From Furcasterigmium furcatum (lineage: Eukaryota; Ascomycota; Sordariomycetes; Glomerellales; Plectosphaerellaceae): DNA of 64,000 bases. Of the stretch, positions 53,695-64,000 are shown piece by piece; position 1 is the stretch's first letter, and each line of letters begins with the position of its first letter. The DNA is taken from the NCBI GenBank assembly GCA_001599815.1, contig BCIA01000004.1, forward strand, positions 3,436,082 through 3,500,081. Reading direction: 5' to 3'. The notes under the pieces are model-generated. The model had not been told where the DNA came from. It ran no database searches and worked only from the letters and a program-made list of their open reading frames with translations. Both the position numbers and the translations under genes were made by a program.

Positions 53695-55224
53695 ATGGAT
53701 TCTTCACTCTCTGTCCGACGCCTGGCCGTCGCTTCGCTCCTTTCCATCGCCTCTTCCACTGCCGTCCTTGCGCAGAGCGACAGCAACACCGCCGCCACCT
53801 TGCAGTCCTGTCTTAACGATGCCGGCGTCTACAACGTCATCAGCTCCGACGAGGACTGGGGCGCGGCGACGACTCAGTTCCAGAGGCGTCTGCCCGCCAG
53901 CCCTGTCGCCGTGGTCTACCCTGATACCGAAGAGGAGGTCGCCTCCGCCCTGAGCTGCGCTCGCGACTCCTCCGTCAAGGTCTCTACCATTGGCGGTGCC
54001 AACTCCTTCCAGGGCTTCGGCTTCGGCAACCCTGGCAACCTGATCATCAACATGGCTGCCTTCACCGACATCCAATACAACCGCTGCGGCAACACCGTCA
54101 CATACGGCGGCGGTGTCCGCGTTGGTCCCCTCATGAAGTCCATCTGGGAGGAGGACGGCCGACATATCCCCCACGTCCGCGGTGCTATTGTCGGCGTTGT
54201 TGGCTCCAGTATCGGAGGAGGATTTGGCTCGACCTCGCGTCACCTGGGAACTCCCATGGATTCCGTGAAGGGGGTCAAGTACATGCTGTACAACGGCACC
54301 GTCGTCCACGCCACCGAGGGCGACGACCTTCTCTGGGCCGCTCAGGGTGCCGGCGCCTCCTTCGGCGTCATCCTCTCCATGACCAGCCAGACGCACGCAC
54401 CGGCCCATGACAACGCCATCAGCTTCTCTTACACGCTCGGCCAGCTGCCCCTCGACCAGGCCGCCGAGGCTCTCCTGGCCGTCCAGGACTATGCCCTGGA
54501 GCCCGGTAGCTCCGACGAGCTCGCCCTCCGCTGGAGTCTCACCAGCACCTCCTACCCCGGCACGGGCTACTACTACGGCGAGCCCTCCACCTTTGACGAC
54601 GCCATCGCCCCCCTCATCTCCCGCTGGGAGATGATCACCAACCGCACCGTCTCCCTGACCAAGAGGGAGCTCCCCTTCTGGGACATGGAGGTCTCCGTCG
54701 CCGGCGCCGGCATGGAGCTGCCCAACGGCGGCGCCCCCATCGGCCGCGCCTCATACACCCAGTCCCTCGCCACGACCGCCGACAAGCCCCTGACCTTCGA
54801 GCAGGCCCGCACGCTCATCAGCACCGTCACCCTCGGCTTCAACCGCACCGACATGGCCCGCTCCGGCTTCCTCGACCTCTGGGGCGGCGTCTCCCGTGAC
54901 ATTGACGACGCCGACACCGCCTACGCCCACGGCAACAATCTCTGGCTGATCCGCGTCGACGGCAACTCCAACTCGGGCGACGACGGCTTCCCCGCCGACG
55001 GCCTCGCCTACATGAAGGCCCTCACCCGCCCCTTCGAGCAGTCCCTCGAGGCCGACGGCGTCGCCCTCCGCTCCTTCGTCAACTACGCCGACACAGAGCT
55101 CACCCGCGAGGAATGGAGCCAGAGGCTCTACGGCTCCAACTTCCCCAGGCTCCAGGCGATCAAGGCCGCCGTGGACCCCGAGGGCATGTTCACCAGCCAC
55201 AGGCAGTCCATCCCGCTGCCTTAG
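53695..55224 (+). CDS. Secreted FAD-linked oxidase (BBE/AA7-like) lacking covalent FAD anchors
   Basis: 509 aa, intronless, signal peptide 1-26 (ends AVLAQ). PCMH-type FAD domain: VAVVYPDTEEEVASALSCAR, VKVSTIGGANSFQGFGFG, GNLIINMAAF, VTYGGGVRVGPLMKSIWEE, VGVVGSSIGGGFGSTSRHLG and DDLLWAAQGAGASFGV. C-terminal BBE motif: SFVNYADTELTREEW and SNFPRLQAIKAAVDPEGMF. In AA7 oligosaccharide oxidases the flavin is held by His (GGHS) and Cys (HGTC). Here these read GGANS and HVRGA, so both attachment residues are missing and FAD is presumably held without covalent bonds. Likely oxidises a sugar or secondary metabolite outside the cell. Confidence 0.9.
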   Translation: MDSSLSVRRLAVASLLSIASSTAVLAQSDSNTAATLQSCLNDAGVYNVISSDEDWGAATTQFQRRLPASPVAVVYPDTEEEVASALSCARDSSVKVSTIGGANSFQGFGFGNPGNLIINMAAFTDIQYNRCGNTVTYGGGVRVGPLMKSIWEEDGRHIPHVRGAIVGVVGSSIGGGFGSTSRHLGTPMDSVKGVKYMLYNGTVVHATEGDDLLWAAQGAGASFGVILSMTSQTHAPAHDNAISFSYTLGQLPLDQAAEALLAVQDYALEPGSSDELALRWSLTSTSYPGTGYYYGEPSTFDDAIAPLISRWEMITNRTVSLTKRELPFWDMEVSVAGAGMELPNGGAPIGRASYTQSLATTADKPLTFEQARTLISTVTLGFNRTDMARSGFLDLWGGVSRDIDDADTAYAHGNNLWLIRVDGNSNSGDDGFPADGLAYMKALTRPFEQSLEADGVALRSFVNYADTELTREEWSQRLYGSNFPRLQAIKAAVDPEGMFTSHRQSIPLP

Positions 55225-55333
55225 GCGGCACGCATCAGCGTTGTGTGATGAGAATTCCATGTAAATATTCGGCTGGCTCGGTAGTAGTGAAAATAGAAAG
55301 TTAGGAAAGACAATAGAAATCAGTATATACGCT

Positions 55334-56859
55334 TCATGCCCTGTAACCCTCGGCCGCCTGCCTCCGCCTCACCGGCGTGACCTGCACGACCGGCTCCTTC
55401 GGTGCGATCTTCATCCTGCCCAGCGCGCTCGCCAGCCCGTCGTCCGCGGCCGCGGGCCTGACGGCAGACTCCTGCTCCAGCAGATCGAGGAGGAGCTTCT
55501 CCAGACCCACGGCCAGCTTGAGGAAGGTATCGGCCGCCCGAGTCAGGTCCATGCCCTTGTCGTCGTCCGCGATGAGACTCAGCGGGACCCTGGCATCGGA
55601 GGCCAAGCGCGCGAGACGGCCGTGCCGCAGCTGCTCGCCCAGGAACCGCGGCCGGCGGACGAAATCGCGCGTGCTTTGCGTCGCCTTGCGGAGCGTGTCC
55701 GTGTTCCACTTGTCGAAGTCCGGCTTCCAGCCCTTGGCCTTGAGCCTCGCCATCTCGCGGAGGACCAGGACCGTGTCGTTGCACGTCTGCGTCAGCCTGG
55801 CTTCGAGAAGCGTGTCGTACAGGCCCGGCAGGAGGTCCGAGCCGCCGGTGAAGGAGTCTATCACCGCGCGGATGGCTCGGAGATTGGCCGAGTACATCTT
55901 CTCGTAGTCCGGGAGGTAGAGGGCCCTCGGCTTCGGGGCGGGACTGTCATTTTTGCCGCTTCTGCGGGGTGAGCTCGCTGATGGCTGTCAGTTCTGCTGG
56001 TGTTAGGGGTGGCACGCTGGCACTTACTGTTGGTCATCTCCACGACCGTCGCGCAGGTGTCGCGGATGCTCCTCATCCAGGCATCCTCCTCCCAGCTGCC
56101 GGAGAGCGTACGGCAAGCCTCCGCGACCGAGAGGAGCTGCAGCTGTCTCAGGCAGCTGTAATGCGACCGGTAGTTCAGCGCATAGCTGAGGTGGAAGCCG
56201 TTCACCTTCTGAATGGGGATCAGGCTGCGCCCTTCTCCTCGGAGCCGGACGAGGGAGGGGTTCCTGGGGGTGTCGCCGAAGACTCTTCCGATGCCGCAGC
56301 TCTCGAGCTTGTACGTCTCGACCTTGCGCGTGTCCGGAAATTGCGGCCTGGGAGGGAAGATCTTGCCGGCGCACAGGACGACGTCGGGCATCTTCTCACA
56401 GAAGGCCCTGGAAGCGACGTCAAACGACTGGCGCAACTGGTTGTCCGTCATGGTGTCCATCATCTTGTCCGGGATGTACGGCATCAGGTCGATGACGGTG
56501 ACGTTCGCGCGGATGCTCAGGGTGCCGCATGACGCTGCGAGGAAGAGCTCGTCCAGGCCGGCGAGGGTGCTGCAGTCGTCGATCACGGCATCGACTCCCT
56601 CGCTGAACGGATGGTTGTGCCGCGGCTGTTGAAGGGCCACGGCGATGCCGCCCCGGCGGGCGGGCGCTGCGAGTTCTCTAGTCACGGAGATCTCTGCATC
56701 TGAGCACCGGAGCTGTTTGCCGCGAGCATCGAGTATGGGAAGATGAGACCCGAGGGTGGTGGTCGAAGGGGTTTGAGGGACGGGCTTCAGCAAGCGTCTG
56801 ATGCGGTGATCGACTGCCACACCGAGGCAGACGGTCTCGGCTTCGTCAATGGGCGCCAT
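55334..56859 (-). CDS. Hypothetical protein, 491 aa
   Basis: Two exons (56028-56859, 55334-55977) with a 50-nt intron (GTAAGT donor, CCTAAC branch, ATCAG acceptor) joining VVEMTNT/SSPRRSGKND. Not recognised. The first half has an alpha/beta feel (VTVIDLMPYIPDKMMDTMTD, KMPDVVLCAGKIFPPRPQFP, GRSLIPIQKVNGFHLSYALN). It may be a fungal-specific nucleoside- or glycosylase-like fold, but I see no catalytic motif. The second half is helical and Lys/Arg/Leu-rich (AIRAVIDSFTGGSDLLPGLY, MARLKAKGWKPDFDKW). No signal peptide or membrane segment. Confidence 0.78.
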
Positions 56860-57799
56860 GGATTCTCGATTGCGCGATTTCTGGAGCAGAGTTTCAATAC
56901 GAGAGGAGGTCCTTTAGGAGCTTGTTCAGGGGTGTCGTGTTGGATGGACTCGCATGGTGAGCGACCGCATCGTTCTCCGACGCGGGAGTCCTGATCCTCA
57001 TATATCGCGATAGATGGGATCGGATCAGCGAACCTGGGACTTTGAACCGTTGGCCTCCCGATTCCGCCTCGCCTCTCCCGCGCTGCAGCCCGTCCGTCAC
57101 GCGGCTGTAACCGCTGGAGGCGTGCGGATTGCGCGGCAATTGGTCCCTGTTGGGAAGTCGACCGGATGAGGGACCGTCGCTAGTCCAGTTGCAGACAGTG
57201 TGCCAATAAATAGATGCAGTACTTTGGGGGTGGGCAGGGCCTCATCGTCTCTTCACTGATCAGGCTGTGGATGTAGGAGTAGTTGTCAATGATATACATA
57301 CAGACAGCCCGAGAGCTTTGTTTAGTTCTCCATGGAAGGAGAGCATCGTAGCGGTTCCCCCTGGCTTGATTAAGTAACACCGGCAAAGCGTTCAAGCCTG
57401 GAGGCTGGGGTGCCTGTGATTGACAGTTGCCGTCTCCGAGAACTCCTCGAGTCGATTCACTCAACACACGGCTCAGGAGACTCATCTTGATCGGCAAGAG
57501 GGTGTGAATGCCACGCAAGGCTTCAATAGACCGTGACGCCCGTTTCAAGTAACCGCCGTGTCGTCAATTCCGATTCAACAGCGCGTCGGGGACTGATGCA
57601 AGCCAGCTCAGCCACTGGCACCTCGGGCCTTGATTTTGACTCTCATCCATGCCCGGACATATCATTGAACAGACCGTGATCCGCTGCGAATCCTTGGTCA
57701 CTGTACATAGTAAAAATAGGTGAGCCATCTTCAGGTGGTGGCCGGGTCCTGTCCCCTGTGCTGGCCCCTCATCCCCCACTCCAACTCCGCACGACGAGC
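56860..57799. other. Intergenic region
   Basis: 5' flank of the hypothetical gene and 3' flank of tRNA-Asn. Nothing else recognised. Confidence 0.6.
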
Positions 57800-57805
57800 A
57801 AAAAA
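57800..57805 (-). terminator. Pol III terminator of tRNA-Asn
   Basis: Six-T run (minus strand) 10 nt after the tRNA 3' end. Confidence 0.7.
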
Positions 57806-57814
57806 GAATGTTTT

Positions 57815-57908
57815 CTCCCCGAGACAGGATCGAACTGTCGATCTCCCGATGTGCTTGCGCTTTTCAGCGATAACAGTCGGACGCCTTAACCAGCTGGGCC
57901 ACCAGGGA
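57815..57908 (-). tRNA. tRNA-Asn(GTT) with intron
   Basis: 94 nt. Acceptor TCCCTGG pairs with TCGGGGA, discriminator G; D arm GGCCCAGCTGGTTAAGGC; anticodon stem TCCGA/TCGGG, loop CTGTTA..A with anticodon GTT; T arm GACAG-TTCGATC-CTGTC. A 20-nt intron begins after base 37. Confidence 0.93.
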
Positions 57909-58920
57909 AGTGTGGGCAGCGGACATTTCGTCCAGCTCATAGCCGTTCAGCGAAAGCCCCATTTCGAATCCACTGCCATCAATGAAGCCACGGGCCTCGT
58001 TGAGATGTGTGGACATGATGTAGAAAGAAAGCCAATGAAGAGGGGTTTTGGCCAAAAGATAAAAATGAGACGGTCTGGGAGCAAGGCATCCTAAGTGCCA
58101 GAGCAAGTACGAGCAGTTGTCGACGTCGCGCCTCAAATCCCAGGAAGGGGGGCGCGCGCGATACTTGAGCATTAGCCTCAATTTCAATGTCTCTCGAACG
58201 TCGAGGTGCTGGGTAGTAAGTATGGGGAGTTGTCCCGCCTTTGTCGTGGCTTTGTTGACCGGAGGAGAAGGTCAAGGAAGCCCGCTGGGGAGTCGACCGA
58301 CGCAGTCGCTAAACCACTGGACTGGACGCAAACGATAAAAGAGAGAGCACAGTACTTACAAGTAAACTCAGATTTCAGACTTCACACTCGGGAAAAAGGG
58401 CCGCCTCGCACGGGCAAAGATGCGCCAGACTTGAAGATCTCACTTGTCGACTCGACACCCGACTTGATTATCAGGCTTCTGGACTTTCTTGACTGACCCC
58501 TCAATCAGGTCGTTGGCCAGGGTGCTGGGGTCGTCGCCTCGTCCGTCTCCGCTCAACCCCTGTCCTCTGCCTCGGCCCACCGCTATTCCAGGTGCAAGTT
58601 GCCCTATTGCAACCTGGAATCTGCCTTGTTTCGTCCCCAGTTCCAGTGTCGGACCCTTGACACCTCGCAACCCAACATCAGGCTGCGAGCTCCAGCACAC
58701 GGAAGGGGAACCTGTCAACAGCTCCCAGCCAATGGAATGGCCGGCCCCCATCAGGACATGCGTGAGGATGATGCGCCAAGGAGGCCTCAGCCGCCTCGCC
58801 ACGAACAGCCCCCTCAACCTCCTCCGATAAGTTGAGCGCACCGCCCTGTGGCGAAAGCTTGAGCTGTGCTCGAAACGAAGGTCGATAGGACAGCCCTCCC
58901 CCCGACCATCACCCTGCTAC
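57909..58920. other. Intergenic region, promoter of the AAA ATPase gene
   Basis: No gene supported. CA-rich sequence before 58921 is probably 5' leader. Confidence 0.6.
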
Positions 58921-61900
58921 ATGTACGGAACTCCATCTCGCCGCGGCCCGCCAGCACGGTTCAAGCAGCTGCCCGTCGCATATGGGGGTCTTGAAGACTT
59001 CATCCTCGAATACGACTGGGACTCGGAGCTCGACGACGACCCAGATAGCGACTCGGACGACGACGACGACCAGATCACCACCCTCGAAGGCCGCATCTGG
59101 TCCCGTTACCAGAGCGCCGAGGCCAGACTTCAGGCCAAATTCGAGACGGACATCGAGTGCCTCCATCTAGACGACGGCGTCTGGGATAGTATCGAGTCGC
59201 CCGACCAAGGCAAGAAGCGCGAGCGAGAATTCATTGACAGGATCCATCGGGACACCGACCTCCTGCGCAACGCCATCGCAGTCAGCGTCACCTGTCTCTC
59301 AGGCCACCAGAAGAAGGAGGTCCACGACAGCCTGCTGGCCCATCTCCTCGAGCTCCAAAACGAGCTAGACGAGCAAGCAGCCGCAGAGTTCGAGGAACTT
59401 CGGCTCGTCTCCGGCGAGACCGAAGCGGTAGAGGACCGGCGCATATCGGAGAAGGAGAAGCAGCTGATCGAGGAATCAGTACACGAGGCGGAGCTTGCAG
59501 CGGCGAAGCGCGAAGAGCTTATCGCCGCCCAACGCGCCGCCCAACAGGAGGGCATTCGCCAGATCTTCGCCAAGCAGCGCGAAGCAGCGGCGAAGCGGAA
59601 GAACAAGAAGATCTGGTCCCATCTGACCATCTCGAGGGATCAGACGGCAGCGAGCGACTTCAAGAGGGAGCTTCTGCTGTCGCTTCGCTCCACGAGTCTC
59701 GCGATCCGGACGAGCGCTCTCCCAGAGCAATTCTTCCTGGTTGAAGGACCACCCATGCCAGTTCAAACGAGGACCGCCTTTGAGCGACCATCGGCAGAAA
59801 TGGAATCGCAAGCAGCGCCCTCTGGCTCCAATCATCAACTCCGAGGCGCCATGAGCCCGGGACAGCCGAGGCACGCCGTCGCTCCACCTAGAATGAAGTT
59901 TCCGAACAGCAAGGCGCCCGCGACTTACAGCAGGGAGTCGACTGGAAGCGGCATGGTCTCATCCCCCGCCGGAAAGCACGCGGCGACAGTCCCAAGCCAG
60001 CCTATTTCCGAACAGCGCTCCGGGTCGGACGAAGACGACGACGACGAGGAGGCTGACGGCGACGATGACAGCGATGAGAATCTCAGAAACATCATTCGAA
60101 AGCTGGAAGAGGAGAACCGCAAGCTGAAGGGCTCAACCGTCCAGAACCTCCAGGTGCAGACGTTCTATTTCCTCAAGCAACACCCCCGCGATGCCGACTA
60201 TGTTGCACACCTGGACGAGCCGGCTTGGTACGTTGATGCCGACGGCGACATCACCCTCAAATCGCGATCCCCCATCAGCGATATCACGGCCTACCTCGAG
60301 CACAGACAGAACACGTCCTTTGTCGTCTCCAAGTTCTACGACCTCGAAAAGCAGGAGAAGGAGGTCCGGGAGGCGGCCAAGGTCGGACAGGTTCTGCCTC
60401 TCCCCGAGGCCTCCTATGAAGACATCCTGCTCAAGGCGCAACCCGTGATCGATGCCGCCGAGGCCTTCGCCAAGCTCCAGCCCACCATCGAGGACGATTT
60501 CCCGGGCCTGGACATGAGCGAGAGGATCACTGCCCCGTACCTGCCTTGGTATCGCTACCGGTCGCCCACCGCCCTCGAGCAGCTCGAGCCAAAGCACCGG
60601 GAGATGATGGCCCTCCTGACGACGTGGATCGAGGACAACTACCGAGAGCTCTACGAGAAGGTCCAGGACCAACTCGAGCGGGGCGTCATCTCCCCGGAAA
60701 CCGTCCAGTTCCTCATCCAACCGGGCGACGTCGTCGTGTCCAAGGAGAAGAAGGACCTCGTCGCCGTCATCGCCCGGTCCTGGCCATGCCTGTCCTCGCA
60801 GCCGATGGACAGCTCGGGCCCGGTCGGCATGCGATGGGGCAAGAAGCTCAGCGTCCCGGACAAGCTGCCGACGTGGACCTGGTCATTCGACACCCGGGAG
60901 TACCGGTACGACGGCTCCTTCTACACGCATCTCTCCACCGTGGACACGGTCATCCGCGCCAAATCATTCAAGGACGAGGTGGCGATCAAGGAACTCAGCG
61001 CCTACCCCCTGCGGTTCGCGAGCGAGGAGTGGAAGACGACGCTGGAGCGCCGCGGCAAGACGTTCTGGAGCTGCCGCAAGCGGCGGCTGGTCGGGTACGA
61101 GGACGACCGAGGGTTCTACGGGGTGAGTTCTCACGAGCTCTCGGCGCCAACAGCTACTGACCTCTCCACAGAGCAGCGACAGGTTCATGACGGACTTTGA
61201 CACCTATGCGCAGATTCACTCGGACGAGTTCACGTTCAAGAGGACCTACCCGTACATTGATGACCCTGGGTGCGATCGAATGGACTCTCAGGTCCTGGAG
61301 GCCAATGATCCGCCCGCCGCGCCCGAGATCTATGTCTTCCCCAACTCGATTGTCGCGTACAATCTGCGCAACAAGAAGTGGAGTAAGTGTCGATGCCCGA
61401 GGGTGCCGTCAGTCACTGCGAGGTGTTCAAGACTCACTGACACGTACAGTCGATCTCGAGGTCGACAAGATCCGCGAGGTCAGGTGGAACAAGGCCTCCT
61501 TCGACCATCTGGTGGTGGACCACGAAACGAAAGAGCTCGTCCAGGCCCTCGTCACCAACCAGATCGCCCTCGAGAAGGGCACGGATATCATCGAGAGCAA
61601 GGGCAACGGCCTCATCATCCTGCTGCACGGCGGCCCCGGCACCGGCAAGACGTTCACGGCCGAGAGCGTGGCCGAGCTGGCCGAGAAGCCCCTCTTCCGG
61701 GTGACCTGCGGCGACATTGGCACGAAACCCGAGGATGTCGAGAAGTACCTCGAGTCGGTGCTGCACCTGGGTAAGAGCTGGGGCTGCGTCGTCCTCCTGG
61801 ACGAGGCCGAGGTCTTCCTCGAGCAGAGGCAGCTCACGGATCTCGACCGGAATGCCCTGGTTTCTGTTTTCCTCCGCGTGCTGGAGTACTACGAGGGCAT

Positions 61901-62354
61901 CCTCATCCTCACGTCGAACCGCGTCGCGACCTTCGACGAGGCGTTCAAGTCGCGCATCCAGCTGTCCCTGCACTACGAGGACCTCACCGAGGGCCAGAGG
62001 TTCCAGATCTGGAGGAACTTCCTGAGCCGCCTCAAGGGGCTGGAGGGCAAGGCGGGCGAGGCGTCAGGGGTCGCTGATGCCCAGGGAAAGGTGCCGGTGC
62101 AGGAGTCCATGGGGATCAATTTCGGCGAGATCGAGTGCTACATCGGCGAGCTGGCCAAATACGAGATGAACGGACGGCAGATCCGCAACGCCATCACGAC
62201 GGCGCGGCAGCTGGCGGCGTTCAAGAAGGAGCAGATGTCGCTGAAGCATCTGAAGCATGTCATTGGGGTTTCGAACAAGTTCGACAAGTATCTCAAGGGA
62301 GTGACGGACGGGCTGGGAGACGGCTGGGGGACGAAAGGGGGCGGGTACTCGTGA
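58921..62354 (+). CDS. AAA+ ATPase with DUF7025-type N-terminal region
   Basis: 1105 aa in three exons (58921-61122, 61172-61382, 61450-62354). Order: acidic low-complexity N-terminus (DSDSDDDDDQ); a long charged helical/coiled region at about 60-260; an acidic linker; the conserved fungal domain preceding these ATPases (DGSFYTHLSTVDTVIRAKSF, ELSAYPLRFA); then one AAA+ module. Walker A is HGGPGTGKT near residue 865-872, Walker B VVLLDEAEVFLE near 916-927, and ILTSNRVATFDEAFKSRI covers sensor 1 and arginine finger. C-terminal lid NGRQIRNAITTARQLA. Such proteins are a large, poorly studied filamentous-fungal group related to BCS1/proteasomal-type AAA; partner and substrate unknown. The splice joins GFYG/SSDRFM and KKWS/IDLEVD keep frame. 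Confidence 0.92.
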
Positions 62355-62951
62355 GTGTCATATGTGCCATACGAGATGAGCGTACACAGCCTCTTATGAC
62401 GATCCCAGTCGCTTTTGAGTTGAGAGCCCTGCTGCATCTGTCAGTTCGTCCAGGCTGATCTCGGTGCCCGGAGAAGACATGGAGAAAGACATGTGAAGCA
62501 AAGATAAGGACCCCTTTTCAGGGGTAATTCCCTTATCAAGATTGGACGAACAGAAAAGGGGCACACGCCAAGTGGCGGGCTGGACCCTTTAGGCCGTTCC
62601 AGGGTCCACCGGGGGGGCACACCGCCTTCACCGCTTCCCCTGAACAGACCCAAGCGCGACCGCTACAGGGGGCCGGCGCACCTTCACCCCAAAATCCCCA
62701 ACGCCCGGAGCTGCTAGCTCAACCATCTGCCACGCACAATCCACATCCACCCACATCCACACGCCGCCCACAAGAACGAACGAGCCCGGAGCGCGCACAA
62801 ACCAGCCGCCGCCGCCAGCCAGAGCCAGCCACCACCCCGGGCTGTTTCTTCGTCGAAGCGTGTCCACATCCTCTCGAGACAGCTTCATCCTTCCTTCTCC
62901 CCCTTCTCTGCACCGCCAGAAAGGATCGATCCCCCCTCCCTGCTGCCCATC
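62355..62951. other. Intergenic region and 5' leader
   Basis: 3' flank of the ATPase gene and a CA-rich leader of the methyltransferase gene, which starts in CCATCATGTCG context. No gene seen. Confidence 0.6.
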
Positions 62952-64000
62952 ATGTCGACCGAGAAGCCTAACGGCGAGGAGCTCGAGGGAGATATCACCT
63001 TCATCAAGACACCGCCTGTCCAGCCCGCCAAGTTCGACACCGGCGTGGACTGCGGCGTCAAGGTCACCAACGTGAGCTCCCCTCCTTCCCTCTTCCCACC
63101 CATTGCCTGCCTGCCGGGACCAATTGGCCCCCGAAAACCAGCCCATCGAGAAACATCCGCTGACCGCCGCCATCTTCGCAGTCTCCCTCCATCCCCAACG
63201 CCCCCATCCCCGGCGAGGGCCCTGGCAATGAGTCCTTTTCCAACCCCACGCTCCTCGGCCTCCTCCTGGGCATCCCGACCTATGTCACCTGGAAGGTCGG
63301 CGGCGGCCTGAAGACGTGGCTCTTCTTCGTCGTCGTCCTCTTCTTCCCCATCCTCGTGCCCTTCTGGTGGGTGCACTCCAACTATGCGCCTCGCATCAAC
63401 GACAAGGCCCGCCTCCCCGGCCGCCCCGTCGAGCACTACATCACCTTCAAGAACGAGGCGGACAAGGCCCGGTGGAGCGGCCGCCACAAGATCCCCATGA
63501 ACACCTTCTACGAGATGTACCTCGACGGCGACGTCGACTTCAACGGCGACTGCCTCGAGGTCATGGAGTACCGCCACGACTGGTCCACCTTCAACTTCAC
63601 CTACGCCACCTTCCGCTTCATCATCTTCGGCTTCTTCAAGGACATCATGTTCCACACCCGCGCCCAGGACGAGGAGCAGATCCGCCCCAACTACGACCGC
63701 GGCAACGACCACTACGCCTGGTTCCTCGGCCCACGCATGATCTACACCTCCGGCCTCATCTCCGACCCCACCCGCGAGGAGACCCTCGAGGAACTCCAGG
63801 ACAACAAGCTGGCCGCCGTCATGGAGAAGATCGGTGTCCAGCCCGGCGACCGCCTCCTCGACATCGGCTGCGGCTGGGGCACCCTCGCCCGCTTCGCCAG
63901 CGTCAACTACGGCGCCCACGCCACCGGTGTCACCCTCGCCCACAACCAGGCCGCCTGGGGCAACGACGGCCTCCGCCGCCACGGCATCCCCGAGACCCAG
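62952..64000 (+). CDS. Sphingolipid C9-methyltransferase (5' part, truncated by window end)
   Basis: SAM-dependent enzyme that adds the C9 methyl branch to the sphingoid base of fungal glucosylceramides, acting at the ER. Two exons so far (62952-63071, 63182 onward), 313 residues before the edge; the usual length is about 500. Two hydrophobic segments (NPTLLGLLLGIPTYVTW and WLFFVVVLFFPILVPFWWV) lie at about residues 57-100. Then comes the cyclopropane-synthase-like catalytic part: MNTFYEMYLDGDVDFNGDCL, YDRGNDHYAWFLGPRMIYTS and the SAM site LLDIGCGWGTLARFAS. The 110-nt intron has GTGAGC/CGCAG ends. Related cyclopropane-fatty-acyl-phospholipid synthases are the alternative; the membrane segments and YTSG motif favour the sphingolipid enzyme. 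Confidence 0.93.

Noticed and set aside
1..64000. CRISPR arrays, bacterial operons, rRNA genes
   Set aside because: None seen; spliced genes and eukaryotic tRNA introns show a fungal nuclear genome.

Overview
This window comes from a filamentous ascomycete, most likely a plant-associated Sordariomycete of the Colletotrichum type. The support is: short introns (about 48-150 nt) with GT-AG or GC-AG ends and CTAAC/CTGAC branch sites; intron-containing nuclear tRNA genes; a HET-domain gene, a Zn2Cys6 regulator and a STAND/ankyrin-type gene; and secreted plant-surface enzymes (PL3 pectate lyase, CE5 cutinase-like esterase, SGNH esterase). The genus is inferred from protein character only. Gene models were built by hand from splice sites and reading frames.

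Layout. 0.1-7 kb: a kinesin-6-like motor, a gene-poor stretch with a degenerate repeat, an AT-rich island, tRNA-Arg(CCG), and an unknown protein. 8-20.3 kb: secreted or defence-like accessory genes: pectate lyase, HET protein, an unknown three-exon gene beside a 16-bp minisatellite, SGNH hydrolase, a BIM1-like copper protein broken by an in-frame stop, an MDR oxidoreductase and a cutinase-like esterase. 21-30.3 kb: a decayed STAND-type/ankyrin gene, tRNA-Gly(GCC), a conserved unknown protein and an MFS sugar transporter. 30.3-36.1 kb: almost gene-free, with tRNA-His(GTG). 36.1-38.2 kb: two convergent SDR genes.

38.7-50.6 kb: a compact catabolic-looking cluster: a 5-oxoprolinase/hydantoinase-type enzyme, a flavin monooxygenase, a Zn2Cys6 regulator, an alpha/beta hydrolase and an ACS-family permease. 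All three promoter regions of this cluster contain the same exact palindrome, GTCGG-N7-CCGAC, the form expected of a Zn2Cys6 dimer site. I read this as a self-contained regulon in which the permease imports a lactam, hydantoin or similar N-heterocycle, the enzymes open and oxidise it, and the regulator acts through the palindromes. The substrate is unknown. This is the most interesting system in the window.

51-64 kb: a small secreted cysteine-containing protein, a secreted BBE-type FAD oxidase lacking both usual covalent flavin anchors, an unknown two-exon gene, tRNA-Asn(GTT), a large AAA+ ATPase, and the 5' part of a sphingolipid C9-methyltransferase gene that runs off the end.

A degenerate interspersed repeat with a 31-bp internal unit occurs at four intergenic places (about 3.3, 15.9, 27.6 and 34.8 kb) in both orientations.
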